From NCBI RefSeq assembly GCF_037389425.1, contig NZ_JBBHKR010000069.1, positions 1 to 62,852 on the forward strand: 62,852 nt of DNA. Direction: 5' to 3'. Positions 7,436 through 16,082 of the stretch are shown here, one piece after another. The notes under the pieces are model-generated. The model did no database searches. It was not told the origin of the DNA and was given only the letters and a program-made list of their open reading frames with translations. Source of the stretch: Stygiolobus sp037389425. GTDB lineage: Archaea; Thermoproteota; Thermoprotei_A; Sulfolobales; Sulfolobaceae. How positions within the stretch are numbered: the first letter of the stretch is position 1; each line of letters starts with the position of its first letter. The position numbers and the translations under genes are program-made.

Positions 7436-9694
7436 TTGAAATGGGTTAAACTCGGGCTCATAACTCTCTTAATACTCCCGTCACTTTATCCGATATTATC
7501 AGCTTTTATAATCCCAATCCCAGAACCGTTTGATGTAGTCAACGTAACACCGTTTAACCACGGCTTTTTGATAGCCGGTTATAGAGTTAATAGTGTTTTA
7601 GGAGTAACATTCTTAAATAATAATGTCAATTTAACCGCCAACCTAAACGTCAGTATATTTTACACTAACTTATCATCATATCAACTATTATTTACACAAA
7701 ACATTCCGAACATCTTTTTAGTCAACAATTCACCGTTAATTACAATACAACTAGATGGTAATGAACTTCTAATACACTGGGTTTCGTTATTTAACACGTC
7801 AAACACGCTTTACGAAAACTCTTACGTTACTGTGTACTCGATAAGTGATAACGGAGTTAGACAAGTTTATTCTACTAATCTAACATTATTCTCTACCCAG
7901 ATATTCTACCCTTCACAGATATTTCAGCTTCTGCCCTACTTTATCTTACATGCGGTGGTCACTGCCTCAATATTTCAAAAATTCGGGATATATTTTATTG
8001 AAATTACAGCACTATCATCCGTGAAAGAATACACAACCATAATTAATAATACTAAGGTAACCGTAGAAATGCCAATAATAGGAGAGGAGTTACTTTACAG
8101 CCTAAATGGTGAATATAATTTGAGGTTAATGAGTACTACGGTCACTGAGGTCATACCTCAGAGATTAGTAAATAATACACTCTGTGTTGCCGAAATCGGA
8201 TTAGAGCAACTAATAATCGGAAATATGACTATGCAACAGTCTGAAGCAAATAACGTAATCCAGGCAGAAAATATAACTTATGTTGCTATAGGTAACGGTA
8301 AGGTTTCATTTATAAACTCTACAATACTTTACCACCCCTACTTGATATTTAATAATGTTTTCTACATGATAACCCCAACAAAAACGGTTAACCTCTATAA
8401 TTATAACACGACATTTGAGATCGTTAATAACAGCCTTAAGATACTCTCACAATACGTAATAACGCCGAAAGGAGAAGTACGACTCCCAATCTTCCCAGCA
8501 ACTCTTGTAGTCGGTGGTAATTACGGATATTTTCTTGGTTATCAGAACGGGACTTATTATCTAGAGACCGAAGGAGGACAAATTCTGCTCGCTACTCATA
8601 ATAAAATCTACGTGATAGGTAACTTGGGTTTTGAGAACTACATTGAAGTATCATTTAACAACGGGACAAATGAGATAATATACAATAACGGTAGCACGGT
8701 GAGTTACTTTTACAATTTCACTGCATCTAGCGGAAATGCTCAAGTACTTAATACTAGTTACGCCTTACTACCCTTGGGTAATACATCCTACTTAGTACTT
8801 AACCAAAGCGGGCTACCTTACGGTTTGTTCATAGCTAAAGGGGGCTACACACTGTTTTACAATAACATAGCATATACTTTTAACGAGACAATTTACGGTT
8901 TGAATATAAGCCAATTATCCCTTATTCCAGTCAAAGTGGTCGTCCCTGAATACAGCTTAAGAGTAATATTATTATCGACAAACGGTGTACCGATACAAGG
9001 GCTTGTGTTCATTAACGGTGAGGAGTTTAAAGTAGGCTTAAACGGCTTATCACTTACCGCGTCTGGAAGTTTAAAGATAACGGCTGAGGCTAACGGTTAC
9101 TTACCGAATACTACTACGCTGTTCGTCAACTCTAACGGGAGTTTAGTAATTTATTTGAAGCCGGTTAGCTTTAATGTAACAGTCAACGGGTCTAGAGTAA
9201 ATGTAACTCAGATAGCTCAAGGAATTTATTCCTTTAATGCCACTCAAGGAGAGGAAATTAGTATTAGCTTAAGGGTTTCGAATTACACTGCCTACCTTAA
9301 CGGTAGTGAGGTAAGCGAACTGACATTCAACTTTACTAAACCAGGGGTTTACAACTTGACTATAGTATACAACGACCCAGAAATGACATTCCTAATCCAC
9401 GTGAACAAAGCCGAAACTATTACGACAGCAATATCGACGAATACTACATCAGTGACTACAAGTTACAACACTTCGACAACTACAAGTACTTCAACAACAA
9501 ACAGTTCTCCCTCAATAACTACAACTTCGACAACTACAAGCTTTACCCCAACGACGGGTACACAAGGTAGTGTAGTAGTCCCTCCACCCGTCGTTACTAC
9601 GACTTCAACACCGAACTTACTTCCGTTAGTGGTTATCATCGTTATACTGTTAGTTTCAATAGTAGTTGCCTTAATTATTATTAGAAGAAAGTAA
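7436..9694 (+). CDS. Large secreted, C-terminally anchored surface glycoprotein
   Basis: The 752-residue protein has an N-terminal signal sequence (residues about 1-24). A long Asn- and Thr-rich ectodomain has many N-x-S/T sequons. A carboxypeptidase-regulatory-like module sits near 515-590 (VPIQGLVFINGEEFKV...ANGYLPNTTTLFV). A Ser/Thr stalk of about 65 residues (about 655-720) is followed by a single membrane helix and a short RRK tail. It therefore projects through the S-layer from the membrane. The stalk-plus-helix end also occurs in the ABC binding protein at 31711-34362. The start is TTG 7436; no ATG alternative exists near it. No enzymatic domain is recognised. The following 430 bp begin with a T-rich tract (9695-9701), likely a terminator. 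Confidence 0.7.
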   Translation: MKWVKLGLITLLILPSLYPILSAFIIPIPEPFDVVNVTPFNHGFLIAGYRVNSVLGVTFLNNNVNLTANLNVSIFYTNLSSYQLLFTQNIPNIFLVNNSPLITIQLDGNELLIHWVSLFNTSNTLYENSYVTVYSISDNGVRQVYSTNLTLFSTQIFYPSQIFQLLPYFILHAVVTASIFQKFGIYFIEITALSSVKEYTTIINNTKVTVEMPIIGEELLYSLNGEYNLRLMSTTVTEVIPQRLVNNTLCVAEIGLEQLIIGNMTMQQSEANNVIQAENITYVAIGNGKVSFINSTILYHPYLIFNNVFYMITPTKTVNLYNYNTTFEIVNNSLKILSQYVITPKGEVRLPIFPATLVVGGNYGYFLGYQNGTYYLETEGGQILLATHNKIYVIGNLGFENYIEVSFNNGTNEIIYNNGSTVSYFYNFTASSGNAQVLNTSYALLPLGNTSYLVLNQSGLPYGLFIAKGGYTLFYNNIAYTFNETIYGLNISQLSLIPVKVVVPEYSLRVILLSTNGVPIQGLVFINGEEFKVGLNGLSLTASGSLKITAEANGYLPNTTTLFVNSNGSLVIYLKPVSFNVTVNGSRVNVTQIAQGIYSFNATQGEEISISLRVSNYTAYLNGSEVSELTFNFTKPGVYNLTIVYNDPEMTFLIHVNKAETITTAISTNTTSVTTSYNTSTTTSTSTTNSSPSITTTSTTTSFTPTTGTQGSVVVPPPVVTTTSTPNLLPLVVIIVILLVSIVVALIIIRRK

Positions 9695-10125
9695 CTTTTT
9701 TGTTTGTGTATGTATATATATATAATTCATTTAACTTTTTATACTCTTCACATTATCCTTATGAACACTAAATAATGATTATCACGTGCTACAAAAGATC
9801 TTTTCAACCCTTTATAGACCAAAGAAATTTTTGATGCATAGCACAGTCATTATTAACAACCGCAATGTGAGTATCTGTTAATAGCTACGATCTATCCTCA
9901 ATAGGTCCAATTCCCGACTTTCATAATGATCTACTCGTGTTGGCAAGTATCTCTGAATTTATAAATTTGAGGGTTAAGGAAGCAAAAAGCTTCACCCTTC
10001 AAGGCAGGGAAGAAGTCAGAACAAAATAAATAGACACTATAATACACGCTCTAATATAACAGATATAGCCCTTTGACTCTGTTATTCATTAAAGTTTATT
10101 TTCCTATAGCATGTATATATGATAT
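9695..10125. other. Non-coding region with a short repeat relic
   Basis: No gene is visible. Near 9972-10022 the sequence gggttaaggaagcaaaaagcttc directly followed by cacccttcaaggcagggaagaagtcag looks like the left and right ends of the 340-bp repeat family (copies at 13906, 23237, 25022 and 36488) with the middle deleted. The promoter of the VapB gene (tttatttt near 10095) ends the region. Confidence 0.4.
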
Positions 10126-10365
10126 ATGAAGACGATAATGATAAAGGATGAGGTGTACAAGAAGTTAGTTGAAATAAAAGGTGATAAAAGTTTTAGTGAT
10201 GTAATTGAAGAGTTAATCGAGGAATCCTTAAGTTTAAGGAAGAAAAGGTTAGAAAGATATTTCGGTATACTGAGTAAGGAAGATGCTGAAGAATTAATAA
10301 AGAAGATTAAGGAGATGAGGGAGAAAAACGATGAAAGTATTAGTAGAAAGCTCAGCTATCATTGA
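10126..10365 (+). CDS. vapB: VapB-type antitoxin
   Basis: This 79-residue protein begins with a DNA-binding ribbon-helix-helix-like strand and helices (KTIMIKDEVYKKLVEIKGDKSFSDVIEELIEE) and ends in a charged helical tail that would wrap the toxin. It belongs to the archaeal VapB/DUF217 type. ATG 10126 is leaderless-like, with tttatttt about 28 nt upstream. Its 3' end overlaps the VapC gene by 35 bp, the usual arrangement for coupled synthesis and autoregulation. Confidence 0.85.
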   Translation: MKTIMIKDEVYKKLVEIKGDKSFSDVIEELIEESLSLRKKRLERYFGILSKEDAEELIKKIKEMREKNDESISRKLSYH

Positions 10366-10711
10366 GTATTTAAAGGGGAATGAAAAGGTAAAGGAAGTTA
10401 TTTTTAAGGCTGAGGATTTTTACGTGAGTTCTCTAACAGTCTTTGAGGTTTTATTAGGTAAGATTGAAGAAAGTAAAATTCTTGATTTCTTATCGGCATT
10501 TAAGATCCTGAATCCCACTAAAAGGGATTCAGTAATTGGTTCGAGAATTTATAAGAGGTTAAAAGATAAGGGTAAGCTAATAGGAAGTTTCGACATATTG
10601 ATTTCCGCTCAGGCTATTAATAAGGGCTTAACTTTGGTGACTAAAGATTCTGACTTCTTAAAAATTAAAGAAGAATTTAATGAATTAAACCTATTAGTCC
10701 TTGTTAACTGA
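10331..10711 (+). CDS. vapC: VapC-type PIN-domain toxin with Glu in place of the first catalytic Asp
   Basis: This 126-residue PIN-domain ribonuclease is the toxin of the pair with the preceding VapB. The fold landmarks are the N-terminal strand MKVLVESSAIIEYL, TVFEVLLG (E39), SFDILISAQA (D88) and LVTKDSDF (D106/D108). In nearly all PIN proteins the first acidic residue is Asp (VDSSAI or VDTSAI); here it is Glu6. Mg2+ binding may be weakened or altered. A purine-rich GAGGGAG lies just upstream of ATG 10331, inside the antitoxin gene. The gene ends next to the TnpB relic at 10694. Confidence 0.85.
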   Translation: MKVLVESSAIIEYLKGNEKVKEVIFKAEDFYVSSLTVFEVLLGKIEESKILDFLSAFKILNPTKRDSVIGSRIYKRLKDKGKLIGSFDILISAQAINKGLTLVTKDSDFLKIKEEFNELNLLVLVN

Positions 10712-11170
10712 CTCCCTCTTTACCTTGGGAGGTCTATGATTCCCTCTCATCGATTTGTTATTGACAACAGTTTCAGATAAACCGTGAATTTTACGCCATT
10801 TGATATTATTTAACATTCCTAATCCCTTTAATGCTATTAAGTAAGCAGAGGCTGTGTGCTTGTCGAATCCCTTCTCTCTCATCACCTTGTCGTGATCCTC
10901 AGAATTTGTAGTACCCTTAGGATTAACTAACACAACGTTGAAACCCAACCTAAGTGCTTTAATAACACCGTGAATTAACATTTGCCTCTTAGCGAAACGT
11001 GAAACCTTCCTATTACCGCTCTCACTCCTAGTGAACTTCGTCTTCTTCACTAAGAACAAGTCCTCAAAAACTACATAATCAACACCAATCCTCGATAGGA
11101 AATTAAGGGCTTGTGATAGAGCGTTCAAACGTAAAGCCCTAGCTTTCCCTTTAGGAAAACCCGGAAGGTT
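10694..11170 (-). pseudogene. C-terminal part of a TnpB-related protein (IS200/IS605 group)
   Basis: About 158 codons of the RuvC-like half of a TnpB-related protein remain. VDYVVFEDLFLVKK carries the second catalytic acidic residue (Glu), and NVVLVNPKGTTN leads to GFDKHTASAYLIAL with the third (Asp). The zinc-ribbon cysteines seen in typical TnpB are absent from the part between, as in the zinc-less TnpB-related proteins of Sulfolobales. An in-frame TAA lies directly upstream of 11170, so the N-terminal half with the first Asp is gone. It sits between two toxin-antitoxin pairs. Short decayed copies of its tail (KIHGLSET) recur at 17380-17440 and 23580-23660. Confidence 0.7.
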
Positions 11171-11283
11171 TTATAAGAGGGATATATGTGGCATCAATTT
11201 TATCTCTATTACTATTATTCAAGGTTTACATAATCTACGACGTTGAAATTTCTGTATCCTGATAGCTTATTGCTTCTCACTAC

Positions 11284-11685
11284 TCAGTCAATAAATTTTA
11301 CCTCTTCTATGCTTTTCTTTGCAAGCTCTTCTTCTCTCCTAAATAATGCCTTGGTTTTAAGGAATTTAGCAGTAGCTATACTAAAACAGTCAGCTAATGA
11401 AATTGAATATGCACATTTGCATTCTGCAGCATATTTTAAAATTATAGGTTTAACACCTATTATTTCATAATATCCGGATTTTATTATACTCTTGATTATC
11501 TCTTCTGCTTTTTCTTTTCCTATTTTTCTACAAAGTACATAATATACTTCTGTAAGATTAACAGTGTTGACGTAGGGTATAATCTCTTCATTCAATATCT
11601 TTTCATAATAATCTCGAAATTCTCCTTCAAGAAACGATAAGATAACTCCAGAATCAAGAACTATTTTCGTCTTCTTTACGTCCAT
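11284..11685 (-). CDS. vapC: VapC-type PIN-domain toxin
   Basis: This 133-residue PIN-domain protein is the toxin of a second VapBC pair. Acidic residues expected at the active site are D11 (KIVLDSGVILSFL), E46 (NLTEVYYVL) and D99 (SLADCFSIATA). The fourth position, normally Asp after an LVT strand, reads ALFRREEE, so Glu may substitute. The gene overlaps the upstream antitoxin gene by 32 bp. It would cleave RNA when not bound by VapB. Confidence 0.85.
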   Translation of the reverse strand: MDVKKTKIVLDSGVILSFLEGEFRDYYEKILNEEIIPYVNTVNLTEVYYVLCRKIGKEKAEEIIKSIIKSGYYEIIGVKPIILKYAAECKCAYSISLADCFSIATAKFLKTKALFRREEELAKKSIEEVKFID

Positions 11686-11917
11686 TTAAGAGTTCCTCGT
11701 ATAAATTCACTCCTTTAGCTATTCCAAATAATTTTTCAGCAGTTTTCCTATCCTTAAACCTCTTCTCAATTAAATAGTTTATAACGTCGTCATAGGATAC
11801 TCTCTTGCCGGTCTTTTTCTCAAGCATTCCGGCAATTTCCGTGAGCTTCTTCTTAGTTTCTGGCTTTATTTTTATGCTTTCCATATTTTCTACTTTTTCC
11901 ACCAGATATTTAAGCAT
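11654..11917 (-). CDS. vapB: VapB-type antitoxin
   Basis: The protein is 87 residues from ATG 11917, or 76 from an internal ATG at 11884. The core ESIKIKPETKKKLTEIAGMLEKKTGKRVSYDDVINYLIEKR is a ribbon-helix-helix DNA-binding domain, and the acidic tail would neutralise the PIN toxin. A TATA-like tgtatataag (about 11940-11950, minus strand) is about 28 nt before ATG 11917, supporting a leaderless start there. The internal ATG has a GGTGG upstream and cannot be excluded. Confidence 0.8.
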   Translation of the reverse strand: MLKYLVEKVENMESIKIKPETKKKLTEIAGMLEKKTGKRVSYDDVINYLIEKRFKDRKTAEKLFGIAKGVNLYEELLNGRKEDENSS

Positions 11918-11998
11918 TAGGTAGAGGTTTTTAGAAACTGCTTATATACAAGCAGGTTTAGAGATTAACAATAAAAAGGTCTAGCTAAATAGATACGC

Positions 11999-12252
11999 GT
12001 GAGAAAAGAAGAATTCTTGCTTATACTTTCATCCTCGTTGTCAGGATTGATAATGGATAGTAATTCAACAATTATTTCACTTTATCTTCTCTCTTTAGGT
12101 TGTCTGCTTTAGAAATTGGAGAATTACTTTCTTTAGGAGTTTTAGTAGGTTCTTTCGTTTCCCTCATTTTATCATTTCTTGGCGACCTCTACGGGAGGAA
12201 GAAATTTGCTATAATTTCTAGGTTGATAAGTACGGTATCCTTCTCTTCCTAG
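11999..12252 (+). pseudogene. N-terminal fragment of an MFS transporter
   Basis: From GTG 11999 the frame reads like the first two or three helices of a major-facilitator transporter (FLLILSSSLSGLIMDS...). A one-base loss near 12104 (ggttgtctgc) shifts the frame, after which GLSALEIGELLSLGVLVG continues into GDLYGRKKF, the MFS loop 2-3 signature. The frame ends at TAG 12250, where sequence of the second repeat family begins. The rest of the transporter is missing. Confidence 0.65.
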
Positions 12253-12335
12253 GCATGGGGAGCTGGACAAGGGGAATGAGGACGAGAGGTTGAATACGAG
12301 TTAATGAAACCTCAGTAAAAGTCGACCCCTTTTTC
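12250..12335 (+). repeat. Partial copy of the 310-bp repeat family
   Basis: The stretch from ggcatggggagctggacaa to aaaagtcgacccc closely matches the right-hand part of the repeat at 23576-23885 and the inverted copy at 17133-17445. It directly abuts the MFS fragment and is probably the insertion or deletion boundary that truncated it. Confidence 0.6.
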
Positions 12336-12379
12336 ACACCAAACCGCTTTTAACTCTATTTCTCTCAAATCTATCAACT

Positions 12380-13117
12380 ATGAACAAAAAGTTATTGATC
12401 ATAATAATAGCCGTCGTAATAGTGATAATCCTAGCCTTTTTATTCCTTAATCACCACGGAGGTAAGCCAAGTAAATTACCAGGAAGTCAAACAAATACAT
12501 TGATTTTGAATACTACGAATTCATCCACCACCGCCGTGCATATGGTTTACACAAACTCGACAACTGTAAAGACAACGAGTTACACCACCTCAGTAGCTAC
12601 AGCAGTTCTAGTACTCCGTAACGATACATATTTCCTCACTATACTAGCAAATGAAATTCCAGCGAAAGCTTATTTATACTATTTATCAAACGATAGTATG
12701 AGTTTGTGTAATACTTTTAACATAACTTCAAACGTGACCTTACTTCCGTTAATAGATCATAATGGCCTGCCTTTTTCCCCAGGGAAATATAATCTGGTCG
12801 TAAATGGTACCGGAATCACGCTTAACTTCGGGTTTACCTTAAACGCCTATACCGGCGATATAATATATACTAACGGATCTTATTCACTGATAGTCCTACC
12901 TCAACCACCGTTAAAGATTATTATAAACAACATAACAACCTACGTGTTGAGTAGCGCTTCTGGTACTTATAATGGAGTAATACTGGTCAAAGGATACATA
13001 CCTCCTACTACCTCAATAGAAATCTATAACGGGGTACAGTGGATAAAAGTTAAGGTAGTTTATGTTCCACGTATGGTATATTTGCCCTATTCTGAAGTCT
13101 TCGTAAAGTCGAGTTAG
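12380..13117 (+). CDS. Membrane-anchored extracellular protein, unknown function
   Basis: This 245-residue protein has an N-terminal membrane helix (residues about 4-24, IIIIAVVIVIILAFLFL) that likely stays as an anchor, a short Thr/Ser-rich linker (about 45-75) and an ectodomain with several N-glycosylation sequons (NTT, NSS, NVT, NGT, NGS). The ectodomain appears all-beta. No family is recognised. It starts at ATG 12380 and ends just before a long T tract. It stands alone, with mobile-element debris upstream. Confidence 0.6.
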   Translation: MNKKLLIIIIAVVIVIILAFLFLNHHGGKPSKLPGSQTNTLILNTTNSSTTAVHMVYTNSTTVKTTSYTTSVATAVLVLRNDTYFLTILANEIPAKAYLYYLSNDSMSLCNTFNITSNVTLLPLIDHNGLPFSPGKYNLVVNGTGITLNFGFTLNAYTGDIIYTNGSYSLIVLPQPPLKIIINNITTYVLSSASGTYNGVILVKGYIPPTTSIEIYNGVQWIKVKVVYVPRMVYLPYSEVFVKSS

Positions 13118-13122
13118 CTTGT

Positions 13123-13134
13123 CTTTTTTTTTTT
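13123..13134 (+). terminator. Poly-T transcription terminator
   Basis: An uninterrupted run of T residues lies a few bases after the stop codon of the 12380-13117 gene. Oligo-T tracts are the usual termination signal of archaeal RNA polymerase. Confidence 0.6.
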
Positions 13135-13221
13135 AAAAACGCAACCATAAAGACAACTAAAGGGAATTAAGAGACTACATTTGATGAAAAGCTAATTTAT
13201 TAGTGGGTCAATGAGTTTTTA

Positions 13222-13743
13222 ATGTCGACTGAACTCGAGTTTCACGAGTTCCTCCTTCCAAGGACATACCTCACCCTTACTTCGGCTTTATACCCTGAAG
13301 GATTATCCCACGTCAGAAAAATCAAGCTAATCATTGTAAGCAAAGACTACTGTAAAAACGCCTTTGAAGACGTTGACAAGGTAAAGGAAAGGGAGGCAGT
13401 GGTTTTTATGACTGCTGCGAGGAAATTCCGCTTTGAAAAGAGGGAGTGGGGAGAGTTATTCATTTCAGCTGGAATCGATAAGAGCGGTGAGGACGCAGGG
13501 TGTACCATCAACATAGGAGCTTTCGTGAACTATCCTCTTTCGGTAAACGGCTTAGTGGACTTGGTCAGGACTGTTACAGAAGCCAAGAGCGGAGCATTAA
13601 GACATCTTAACCTGACGGGGACTGTAAGCGACGCAGTCGCTGTAGGAGCCCTACCTGGGAAGGAGTTTTTCGCGGGCCCTGGAACGCCCCTCGGTAAGAG
13701 CGTTGCCAAGGACGTTAGAAATACGTTGAGAGAATTATTATAA
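13222..13743 (+). CDS. cbiZ: Adenosylcobinamide amidohydrolase, CbiZ family (probable)
   Basis: The 173-residue protein resembles CbiZ, which cleaves the aminopropanol side chain of adenosylcobinamide to adenosylcobyric acid for corrinoid salvage. Supporting features are the conserved C-terminal half, with LTGTVSDAVAVGAL (the T-x-T-D-x-hhV region), FAGPGTPLGKSVAKDV (the tG-GT-LG motif) and the adjoining SGALRHL segment. A middle portion with SAGIDKSGEDAGCTINIGAF matches the T/S-AG strand. No other cobamide genes are nearby. The start is ATG 13222. The family call is by motif memory only. Confidence 0.55.
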   Translation: MSTELEFHEFLLPRTYLTLTSALYPEGLSHVRKIKLIIVSKDYCKNAFEDVDKVKEREAVVFMTAARKFRFEKREWGELFISAGIDKSGEDAGCTINIGAFVNYPLSVNGLVDLVRTVTEAKSGALRHLNLTGTVSDAVAVGALPGKEFFAGPGTPLGKSVAKDVRNTLRELL

Positions 13744-13905
13744 CTCCTCCACGTGAGAGATAAAATCTTAAGTCAGATGACCGCCACTTAGATTTACAAT
13801 ACATACTGAATTTTATCATTTTAGTATTTGATATAATAGCCCAATGGAACAAAATACGGGAAGTTAGATAATGGTATTCAAGTTAGAAAACATGTTTTGT
13901 GAGAG
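13744..13905. other. Spacer after cbiZ
   Basis: AT-rich, no gene seen. It leads into the interrupted repeat copy that begins at about 13906. Confidence 0.4.
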
Positions 13906-14518
13906 ACTGACTTCCTCTCTGCCTTGGAAGGGCGAAGGTTCCAATCTCATCGTTCCCACTATTGATTCGGGATTACATATGGTGGGCAGTCGGGTGGATC
14001 AGAGATCCACTCCCACTTGAAAGGGGGACTTTCATTGCCGAGCTCTAGTCCCTTGAAGGAAGGAGATAAGGGTTGCTCCTCCCACAGTCCCATTAAGCTG
14101 GGGAGCTTCTGGTATAAAAACTTTTCCTAAAAATTGAGCATAGTCCACACTACTTACGCCATGAAACCCGCTTTACTCACTAATGTTAAACTGCTTACTA
14201 TAGTACAATTAATTTATCTTTTGATACATCTATTCCTGAACTGGGTGCCTCCAATTACACTCACCCTTATGTTTTATTCGGGCTTTTTGCCCAACTTCCG
14301 GTCCGAGTTGGAGGCGGCCAAGCTCCCCGGCAAGCTTTAAGCCCAAGGAGCGTCACGGCCTACACCCCAGTCAGATCTGTATTACCCAGATCTGACTAAC
14401 ATGTTTTATATAAAGAGCGTCATTAGCATTACTAAGAGAAATTTTGGCAAAGAAGTATTTAAACAAGGGGCTATCCATCCCCTTGGCAAGGCTTTCCGCC
14501 CCCTTAACCCCTTTCTTT
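13906..14518 (-). repeat. 340-bp repeat family, copy split by a nested insertion
   Basis: Read on the minus strand, the left end (gaaaggggttaaggggg... from 14518) and right end (ccttccaaggcagagagg... to about 13906) match the copies at 23237, 25022 and 36488. Compared with the 36488 copy, the sequence is interrupted between about 14106 and 14414 by 309 bp of unrelated DNA; both junctions carry gagc. The right half keeps a perfect hairpin GTGGATC-AGA-GATCCAC and a second GC-rich region. No protein is encoded by the repeat itself. Confidence 0.7.
14106..14414. mobile_element. Nested insertion with a strong hairpin, origin unknown
   Basis: This 309-bp block splits the repeat copy. At one end lies an 11-bp perfect inverted repeat, AGTCAGATCTG (14369-14379) and its complement (14387-14397), around a 7-nt loop. 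The subterminal hairpin is reminiscent of IS200/IS605 ends, which are recognised as folded single strands. A 68-codon frame (14134-14340) inside it is not recognised. Confidence 0.45.
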
Positions 14519-14623
14519 GTAATATCTAAATCTTTATTGTTAATTCTCTTAATAAGCCCTACGTCGAGTTTACGTCATGAATTTTGGTAAAAGCTTTTTT
14601 TGGGTTATGCATTCTAATGACTT

Positions 14624-15262
14624 GTGCCTTCGATATCGAGTAGAAGAAATTTCCTTAAAATGATGTTAGCTGCTACTTCGCTCATAGCTATATGGAAATT
14701 AGGGACAAGTGATATTTTAATTTCTCATACGAATAAATCCTTAACTCCATTCTCAGCATGGTATGTAGTACAGTATAGTAACTACACTCCTACCTTATCC
14801 AGATCTAATTATATTCTAACAGTTGATGGACAAGTTGAAAATCCTTTACAATTAACATATGAGGATCTAATGAATATGCCGTCAATTTCAGTAAAAGATA
14901 CTATTCAATGTGTTTCTAACTCTTATTTCTTACAAGCTAACGTGGAGTGGACTGGGGTTCCATTAAAGTATATTCTAAATGAAGCTGGTGTTAAGCCTAA
15001 TGCAATTAAAGTAGTAACTTTCGGAGCTGACGGGTATACAGCGGACTTACCTTTATACAAGGCAATGGAAGATGATACCGTTGTAGCATATATGGTAGAT
15101 GGGAAACCACTACCAGAACTTCACGGCTACCCAGTAAGAATGGTTGTACCACGTTGGTGGGGGTACTGCTACACTAAGTGGTTAGTGAGAATTCATGTTA
15201 CGGATGAGAACTATCTTGGTTATTGGGAGTCAAGGGGGTATCCAGATGTTGCAAGGAAGTAA
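14624..15262 (+). CDS. Molybdopterin-dependent oxidoreductase, sulfite-oxidase/MsrP fold
   Basis: The protein is 212 residues from GTG 14624. The N-terminus has a Tat-like signal (SRRNFLKMM followed by a hydrophobic stretch), so the folded enzyme is exported. The body matches the Oxidored_molyb domain: YILTVDGQVENPLQLTYEDL, then IQCVSN with the Mo-ligating Cys, VEWTGVPL, GADGYTADLPL, LPELHGYPVRMVVP and GYCYTKWLVRI. The dimerisation domain of true sulfite oxidases is lacking, as in MsrP/YedY. It overlaps a multi-helix membrane partner gene, suggesting a membrane-bound reductase or oxidase. The substrate is unknown; sulfur compounds or oxidised methionine are options. Confidence 0.8.
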   Translation: MPSISSRRNFLKMMLAATSLIAIWKLGTSDILISHTNKSLTPFSAWYVVQYSNYTPTLSRSNYILTVDGQVENPLQLTYEDLMNMPSISVKDTIQCVSNSYFLQANVEWTGVPLKYILNEAGVKPNAIKVVTFGADGYTADLPLYKAMEDDTVVAYMVDGKPLPELHGYPVRMVVPRWWGYCYTKWLVRIHVTDENYLGYWESRGYPDVARK

Positions 15263-15719
15263 ATTAACGTTATTATTAGGTACGTTGATAACGTCTACAG
15301 CACCTTATTTTCTCCCCTTAGCTTTACCCGGACTCATAATGATAGCGGCGTCAAGAAAAGCTTTTAGTCCTAACCTTAAAGATTCTATCTACACCCCGTC
15401 ATTTCAGAGGTTAACTGCCTGGTTCCTGTTAGTATTAGCACTTCTTGAGGGTATAACAGGTTTCGGAGCTGGTCCTCAGACCTCCACTTTGATCTCAGAC
15501 TTGACTCTTGGCCTGTTAAATAGGGGTAACAGTTTGCAGTTCCACATACTTCTGATAGGACCTTTAACGTTCTTCTTCATCCTTCATTCAGCTTCTGGCT
15601 TAGGCTCAATGTTATTGAGGAGAGGAGTAAAAAATATATTAATTTACGAATTCGTAATACCCACAATAATGATCACACTATACGCTATAGCAATCTACAT
15701 GTATGTGCTACTTTTATAA
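15246..15719 (+). CDS. Membrane partner of the molybdoenzyme (possible b-type cytochrome)
   Basis: From ATG 15246 the protein has 157 residues and about four transmembrane helices. Histidines suited to heme binding lie in FHILLIGPL and FILHSASG. This start overlaps the molybdoenzyme gene by 17 bp and is preceded by the purine-rich aagggggtat; an ATG at 15195 would add an out-of-frame overlap with no such site. The role is inferred as electron transfer between the quinone pool and the exported molybdoprotein, by analogy with MsrQ, though sequence similarity to MsrQ is not evident. Confidence 0.6.
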   Translation: MLQGSKLTLLLGTLITSTAPYFLPLALPGLIMIAASRKAFSPNLKDSIYTPSFQRLTAWFLLVLALLEGITGFGAGPQTSTLISDLTLGLLNRGNSLQFHILLIGPLTFFFILHSASGLGSMLLRRGVKNILIYEFVIPTIMITLYAIAIYMYVLLL

Positions 15720-15765
15720 CAAATTCTTCTGATTATATTCTACTATTTACACTCTAATACTTCTA

Positions 15766-16082
15766 ATGAAGAGGACAATGTTACCATGTCTCACTATGAT
15801 AATCGTTATATTCACCTTCTCGTATGGGGCTTCAAACAATATACTAATGACAACACTAGCCACCATTAACTAAAGATTGCTTCCTGATTTTCAGCTTAGA
15901 AATGGGAATAAACCTTGTCACTTTCATTGATCTCTAGATGCTTTATGGAAGAGGAGCATAGTGAATAGTTATTTTCAGCCGTAATGATCGGGTTAACTAC
16001 TTTCCTACCATTTATAATATCTAATGTCATGAATTCTCAGCATGTATCTTATAGATTCTTCAGAAGTCAGAAGATGAGCTAA
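15766..16082 (+). pseudogene. Decayed N-terminal part of an MFS-type transporter
   Basis: From ATG 15766 the frame begins MKRTMLPCLTMIIVIFTFSYGASNN, a typical first transporter helix, and stops at TAA after 35 codons. Transporter-like sequence continues in other frames (SLEMGI, and FSAVMIGLTTFLPFIISNVMNSQ up to the stop at 16080-16082). Several stops and frameshifts make it non-functional. Its end overlaps the 3' end of the convergent methyltransferase gene. Confidence 0.5.

Noticed and set aside
14134..14340. A 68-codon frame in the nested insertion
   Set aside because: No recognisable protein; other frames across the same stretch are also open, so coding cannot be claimed.
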